A stretch of DNA of 5,736 nt from an uncultured Olegusella sp. (GTDB lineage: Bacteria > Actinomycetota > Coriobacteriia > Coriobacteriales > Atopobiaceae): assembly GCF_947253395.1 (NCBI RefSeq), contig NZ_CAMXYY010000090.1, positions 1-5,736 of the forward strand, read 5' to 3'. Below the pieces are notes generated by a model. The model saw only the letters and a program-made list of their open reading frames with translations. It was not told the DNA's origin and ran no database searches. Below, one piece after another: positions 1 to 5,736 of the stretch. Position 1 is the stretch's first letter. Every line of letters starts with the position of its first letter. A program made the position numbers and the translations under genes.

Positions 1-799
1 CGTTATAGACGATATTAAAAGTATTAGCAAAGCTAATTTGTGTGCAACCCAGACCAAGTACGAGGCACGTGGCAGCGCTCACTAGTAAGTTTGCGCCGAC
101 GGCTGCAAGTTTTTTTGTATGCTTGGGTTTGGGAGTGAGTGACAGCATCAAGATTACCAAAGCAAGCAAAGCCACAGAGAGCAAAACCTTGCCATTGATA
201 GCGTAGGTATAGCCACCACCGACAGCTGCAGCAGTACCCAATGCCAAGATATCGCCTGCCATGATGGGGGTGTTTTTGAAGGTAACCACAAAGAATTCAG
301 CAATACCAGCGAGCTCAAAAATAAGAGCGGCAATTGTGGCACCAACACCAGAACGCTGAGTCAAAAAATGGAGTGCCACCATCACAAGCAAAATGATAGC
401 AATCTCAAGAATCATGCCTTCAATCCAGAAACTGTCAATACGTGGGTTTGAAGGCAGTTCAATGCACACAAACGTGAGATAAGCACCTAACAGCAACATG
501 AGCGCTTCGAGAATCTGAGGTGCAGGTTTGTGAAGCTCAGAAAGTAGCTTGCGGATGTTGTTGTGCCAAAGCGACACAATCGAGCCAGTTGTTAATGCAG
601 CACTAAGAGCAAGGCGTTCCAGCAGCCCTGCGCTCACAAGCCCCGCTGCATCGTAGATGCCCATGCCTACAAGAAGGAGAGTAAAGACAATGCTCCAACC
701 CCAATCGGCGGGTCTTATATCGTCTTTCTTGAATGTGCGCGGCACAAGTACATAAGCTGCTATTACAAGACAGAGAAAAACAAACTCAATAGCAAACAT
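1..799 (-). CDS. Lipoteichoic acid synthase family protein, N-terminal membrane part (3' end beyond window)
   Basis: The frame is open from the ATG at 799 to the window edge, giving 266 residues and no stop. It is very hydrophobic. I see about seven likely membrane segments near residues 1-20, 34-55, 59-78, 96-114, 126-147, 152-173 and 203-221, then one near 230-250. The stretch around residues 173-197 (TFKNTPIMAGDILALGTAAA, then a Gly-rich turn and Tyr) resembles the F-[RK]-x-TPI-x-x-D-[IL]-L-x-LGTA-A pattern I know from the membrane part of LtaS-like glycerophosphate polymerases. In that family an extracellular sulfatase-fold domain, here off the left edge, transfers glycerol phosphate from phosphatidylglycerol to the growing chain. 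The exact polymer made cannot be told without that domain. A weak GAAAG lies 7 bases before the ATG. An in-frame TTG at 835 would add 12 residues and cannot be excluded. The family call rests on motif memory. Confidence 0.65.
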   Translation of the reverse strand, partial: MFAIEFVFLCLVIAAYVLVPRTFKKDDIRPADWGWSIVFTLLLVGMGIYDAAGLVSAGLLERLALSAALTTGSIVSLWHNNIRKLLSELHKPAPQILEALMLLLGAYLTFVCIELPSNPRIDSFWIEGMILEIAIILLVMVALHFLTQRSGVGATIAALIFELAGIAEFFVVTFKNTPIMAGDILALGTAAAVGGGYTYAINGKVLLSVALLALVILMLSLTPKPKHTKKLAAVGANLLVSAATCLVLGLGCTQISFANTFNIVYN

Positions 800-864
800 G
801 ACAACACTTTCGACGAGCTTTACGAGTTGACTCAAACAGATACAAGTTTCCCACGGTGTACATG

Positions 865-893
865 AATATAATCTTAAGACATTCGAAAATTAA
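865..893 (-). promoter_or_regulatory. Candidate promoter of the LTA synthase family gene
   Basis: On the minus strand there is a TTAATT at 893-888 and a TATATT at 870-865, separated by 17 bases. The -10 box is good (five of six to TATAAT) but the -35 box matches the TTGACA consensus at only three positions. It lies just past the U-rich tail of the terminator of the upstream gene, about 65 bases before the ATG at 799, where a promoter would be needed. The region is AT-rich, so a chance match is possible. Confidence 0.35.
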
Positions 894-895
894 TG

Positions 896-948
896 AAAAA
901 AATAGAGAAAAGAGCAGGTAGACTGTGAAATACAATCTACCTGCTCTT
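896..948 (-). terminator. Intrinsic terminator of the glutamine synthetase gene
   Basis: A perfect 13-bp inverted repeat pairs 910-922 (AAGAGCAGGTAGA) with 936-948 (TCTACCTGCTCTT) around a 13-base loop. On the minus strand the stem is followed by a T-rich run covering 909-896 (TTTCTCTATTTTTT). The first arm begins 3 bases after the glutamine synthetase stop codon (TAA at 954-952). On the plus strand the hairpin is followed by mixed sequence without a T run, so it should act only on minus-strand transcripts. This suggests that the membrane-protein gene downstream is transcribed separately. Confidence 0.85.
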
Positions 949-951
949 GAA

Positions 952-3042
<2,091 letters not shown>

Positions 3043-3048
3043 ATCAAA

Positions 3049-3054
3049 TCCTCT
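3049..3054 (-). promoter_or_regulatory. Ribosome binding site of the glutamine synthetase gene
   Basis: AGAGGA lies on the minus strand with a 6-base spacer before the ATG at 3042. It decides the start, because the same frame has further ATG codons upstream (the farthest at 3177), and this ATG combines a good Shine-Dalgarno site with the beginning of family similarity. Confidence 0.8.
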
Positions 3055-3094
3055 CGGGTTTTCATGTGCGGTCATGCGGCTAAAGTTTACGCCG

Positions 3095-3107
3095 AAATGC
3101 TGCATTT
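3095..3107. promoter_or_regulatory. Short perfect palindrome, possible operator
   Basis: AAATGC-T-GCATTT is a perfect inverted repeat with 6-base arms around one central base. It sits 53 bases before the glutamine synthetase ATG, where a repressor or activator site would be expected. I cannot match it to a known nitrogen regulator site such as those of GlnR or AmtR. A 6-base arm can arise by chance. Confidence 0.25.
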
Positions 3108-3126
3108 TTGCTGTCATTGGCCTATA

Positions 3127-3147
3127 CGCACAAATGTTACGTGTGCG
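3127..3147. repeat. Inverted repeat CGCACA-N9-TGTGCG in the divergent intergenic region
   Basis: Two perfect 6-base arms at 3127-3132 and 3142-3147 flank a 9-base centre. It lies roughly midway between the two divergent genes and could be a regulator site or a weak hairpin in the glutamine synthetase leader. No U-run follows on either strand, so it is not a terminator. The function is unknown and a chance origin is possible. Confidence 0.3.
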
Positions 3148-3187
3148 CTGGCGCGTGATGCCGACGTTAGCTGTCATAAGGGGCGGG

Positions 3188-3193
3188 TAGAAT
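3188..3193 (+). promoter_or_regulatory. Candidate -10 box of polA
   Basis: TAGAAT matches TATAAT at five of six positions and lies 40 bases before the polA ATG, giving a short leader of about 35 bases. No good -35 box is visible at 16-18 bases; the closest is TTAGCT at 3167-3172, with a 15-base gap and three matches. This is a weak call. I could not find a convincing -10/-35 pair for the glutamine synthetase gene on the opposite strand. Confidence 0.3.
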
Positions 3194-3221
3194 AGAGAGA
3201 ACAGCTGTCAAAAAGAGCTTC

Positions 3222-3228
3222 AGAGGAG
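3222..3228 (+). promoter_or_regulatory. Ribosome binding site of polA
   Basis: AGAGGAG, a strong match to the Shine-Dalgarno consensus, sits with a 5-base spacer (CTTTT) before the ATG at 3234. It supports this start, which lies 15 codons before the first catalytic aspartate of the 5' nuclease domain. Confidence 0.85.
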
Positions 3229-3233
3229 CTTTT

Positions 3234-5688
3234 ATGCCTGAGAATACCTTTAGTGCCCATCGTACCATTGCCGTTATTGATGGCAATTCGCTTATGCACC
3301 GTGCCTTTCATGCGATTCCACCTACCATGACTGCGCCTGATGGTAGCGCAACCAATGCGATTTTTGGTTTTATCAGCATGTTTATTAAGATGGTCGAGAC
3401 CTTTCGCCCAGACGGCATAATTTGTGCCTTTGATAAGGGCAAGCCTGCCGTGCGCATGGAGATGTTGCCTGAGTACAAGGCTCAACGTCCTTCGATGGAT
3501 CCTTTATTACACCAGCAGTTTTCCACAGTAAAAGAGCTGCTCCATGCGATGGATGTGCCTGTGTGTGAGCTCAATGGATGGGAGGGTGACGATATTCTCG
3601 GCACTCTTGCACGCCGTGGTGAAGAAGCTGGTTACAACATGTATCTCATCACAGGTGACCGTGATATGTATCAGCTTTCGACAGATCACGTGCATATTGT
3701 CTCAACGCGCAAAGGCATGTCCGATGTGGCAATTATGACACCTGAGTCAGTTGAGAACCTCTATCACGGGATTACGCCCGAACTGGTTCCCGATTTCTAC
3801 GGTCTTAAAGGCGATAGCTCAGATAATATTCCTGGTGTTCCCGGTATTGGTCCCAAAAAAGCCAGCGCACTTATCGTACAGTATGGCAATCTCGATGCGG
3901 TTGTTGCGCATGCTGATGAGGTCAAAGGTAAGGTGGGCGAAAGCCTGCGTGAGCATATTCAGGATGCTTTGCTGTCGCGTGAGGTGGCGCGGATTCGTAC
4001 AGACGCACCACTTGATATGGATTTTGCCGATGCTAAATGGCCAACTTTTGACCCCGTAACTCTGCGTGCTGCTTTTACTGCATTGGGCTTTACCAGCCTG
4101 ATCAAGCGCATGCTTGCCCTTGCTTCGGCCACGGCAGCACCTGAGGGTGACAAGCAAAGCGTTGCGTCTAAGCCTGCCTTTGAACTTCATAGCCCGCTTA
4201 GCGGAAAAGAAGCTCAGGCTGCTCTCGATGGTGCCCTTGAAGAAGGAGAGTGGATAGGCGTTGCCCTGGGGCTTGTTGAGGGTAAAGCTGGGCAGCTGAC
4301 CTTGGATTTGGGAGAAGACAGTCAGCCACAACAGACACTCTGGCTCGCAACACGTGCAAATATACTGAGTTTTGAGGGTGATATAGCTCTTGCGACGCTT
4401 GAGCAACTCGTTCGCAAGGGAAAGCTTGTTGCAGCTGATATCAAGACATTAATACATGCGATTTGCCCGTATGATTCTGCGCTGCCCGCACGTGTGGAGC
4501 CTCATGAACTACGTTCTACGTGCCTTTTTGATTGTGGTATCGCTGCATATCTGCTTGATTCTGCACGCAGCAGTTTGGATATTGCATCACTGATGGCAGC
4601 TTTTCTTCCTGATGTTGTTTTGCCTGAGCCGAGCGATAAACTCCCACAGGCGGCACTTGATGCTTTGGGTGCGTGTTTGCTGCAACCCAAGCTTGCTGCT
4701 CTGCTTGCTGAAGATGGCTCTGAGGAGATTTTTAACACCATTGAGATGCCGTTGCTGCCCGTGCTTTTGCAGATGGAGCGCACGGGCCTTAAAGCTGACC
4801 CAGCGATTTTTGCTGCTCAATCGGCTGAACTTGCCCGCGAAGTCAATCAAATGGTTGCAGATATTCACGAAGCTGCAGGTGAAGAGTTTAATGTCGATAG
4901 TCCTATGCAACTCTCACATGTGCTTTTTGAGGTATTGGGCTTGCCAAGCTATGGCCTCAAAAAGACTAAGCGCGGCTACTATTCCACTAATGCCAAAGTG
5001 CTTGAGGACCTTGCTCAAGAAGAACCGATTGTTGCCGAAGTGCTTGATTACCGTGAGCGTGCAAAGATAAAGTCTACCTACTTAGATGCTTTACCTGCAC
5101 TTATTCTAAGTGATGGACGTATTCATACCACACTCAATCAGACGGTGACCGCAACGGGGCGCTTATCGAGTTCTGATCCTAATTTGCAAAATATCCCTAC
5201 GCGCTCTGAGTTGGGCCATCGTGTACGACGTGCTTTTACGGTGCCTGAGGATGCGGTCTTCTTGGCCTGCGACTACAGTCAAATTGAGCTTCGCCTACTC
5301 GCACATCTGTCAGGTGATGAGCATCTCATTCGTGCATTTTGCGAAGGTGAGGACTTTCATGCTGAAACTGCTGCACGTGTCTTTGGCGTGCCTGTCTCTG
5401 AAGTAACACCTGCACTGCGCAGTCGTGCCAAGGCGGTTAACTTTGGCATTGTCTATGGTCAACAAGCGTATGGTTTGGCCACTTCGCTCAAGATTCCACG
5501 CGCCGAGGCACAAGAGATGATTGATCGTTACTATGAAGCCTATCCTGATGTTCGTACTTTCCTCGATGCACAGGTTGCGCTTGCACACAAGCAGGGTTGG
5601 GTTGCGACAATGTATGGTCGCAAACGTCATATTGCTGAGATTTCTGCGCACAATCGCCAGCTTGTTGCCTTTGGCGAGCGTACAGCAA
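3234..5688 (+). CDS. polA: DNA polymerase I (3' end cut off by the contig end)
   Basis: This enzyme fills gaps and removes RNA primers in Okazaki fragment processing and excision repair. The visible part is 818 residues. The N-terminal 5' nuclease domain (about 10-290) shows D16 in VIDGNS, FDKGKP (D67), GWEGDD (D119, D120), TGDRD (D142, D144) and the DNA-binding helix-hairpin-helix GDSSDNIPGVPGIGPKKA (193-210). The middle domain (about 310-495) has lost the 3'-5' proofreading residues: the DxE site is replaced by hydrophobic residues near W340-L345, and the second aspartate position is Leu406. The polymerase domain (from about 504) has TATGRLSSSDPNLQNIP (639-655), motif A DYSQIELR (catalytic D680) and motif B RSRAKAVNFGIVYG (R729, K733, F737, Y741). 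F737 is the residue equivalent to Phe762 of the E. coli enzyme. The last genuine residues, FGERTA, are followed in the family by MN and then about 90-110 residues including the catalytic HDE, which are missing here. Base 5688 fits the first base of the expected Met codon. Everything after it is adapter, so the gene is probably intact in the organism. Confidence 0.97.
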
Positions 5689-5736
5689 CTGTCTCTTATA
5701 CACATCTCCGAGCCCACGAGACCGTTATTCTAATCT
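5689..5736 (+). other. Illumina Nextera adapter read-through (not genomic)
   Basis: The 19-base Tn5 mosaic end CTGTCTCTTATACACATCT occupies 5689-5707. The read-2-side Nextera primer part CCGAGCCCACGAGAC follows directly at 5708-5722. Next come ten bases, CGTTATTCTA (5723-5732), consistent with an i7 index, and ATCT (5733-5736), which matches the start of the flow-cell P7 part. The adapter parts are exact as I know them; that the ten bases are an index is inferred from their position. The stretch translates into peptides known from untrimmed Nextera data, such as SLIHISEPTRP on the plus strand, VSYTHLRAHET in the polA frame, and MCIRDS and MYKRQ on the minus strand. It must be trimmed and not annotated as coding. 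Confidence 0.98.

Noticed and set aside
910..948. Riboswitch or small RNA in the gap between the membrane-protein and glutamine synthetase genes
   Set aside because: The only strong structure is a simple hairpin with a U-rich tail just after a stop codon, which a terminator explains fully.
3819..4406. Open frame of 195 codons on the minus strand inside polA
   Set aside because: It is an antisense shadow of polA, whose frame is supported by domain motifs along its whole length. The predicted peptide has no recognisable features.
5689..5707. Tn5 transposon end, possible mobile element boundary
   Set aside because: The 19-base mosaic end is followed at once by Illumina primer sequence and index-like bases. 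This fits library preparation and not a natural Tn5/IS50 insertion.

Overview
The window looks like ordinary chromosomal housekeeping DNA from a Gram-positive bacterium of moderate GC content (roughly half, judged by eye). It holds the start of a lipoteichoic-acid-synthase-type membrane protein, a complete type III glutamine synthetase, and most of DNA polymerase I. A lipoteichoic acid synthase points to a Gram-positive cell envelope. With the type III glutamine synthetase and a Pol I without proofreading residues, I lean towards an actinobacterial lineage such as Coriobacteriia, but this is an inference at low confidence and Firmicutes are not excluded.

Layout. Bases 1-799 (minus strand) encode the N-terminal 266 residues of the membrane protein; its catalytic part lies beyond the left edge. 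Bases 800-951 are intergenic. They hold a strong intrinsic terminator for the upstream glutamine synthetase gene (13-bp perfect stem, 910-948) and a plausible promoter for the membrane-protein gene. Bases 952-3042 (minus strand) are the complete type III glutamine synthetase. Bases 3043-3233 are a divergent intergenic region with two short dyads, a GCTGTCA sequence present three times, and a ribosome binding site in front of each flanking gene. Bases 3234-5688 (plus strand) are polA, open to the end of the real sequence.

The last 48 bases (5689-5736) are not biological. They are the Illumina Nextera transposase adapter read through into what looks like a 10-base index. The polA gene is therefore cut by a contig end or untrimmed read, not by a mutation, and the apparent residues after Ala818 are artefact.

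The genes do not form a pathway. The terminator after the glutamine synthetase gene and the opposite orientation of polA suggest three separate transcription units: ammonia assimilation, envelope polymer synthesis, and DNA repair and replication. I looked for an undescribed system and found none. The observation that matters most is the adapter contamination.
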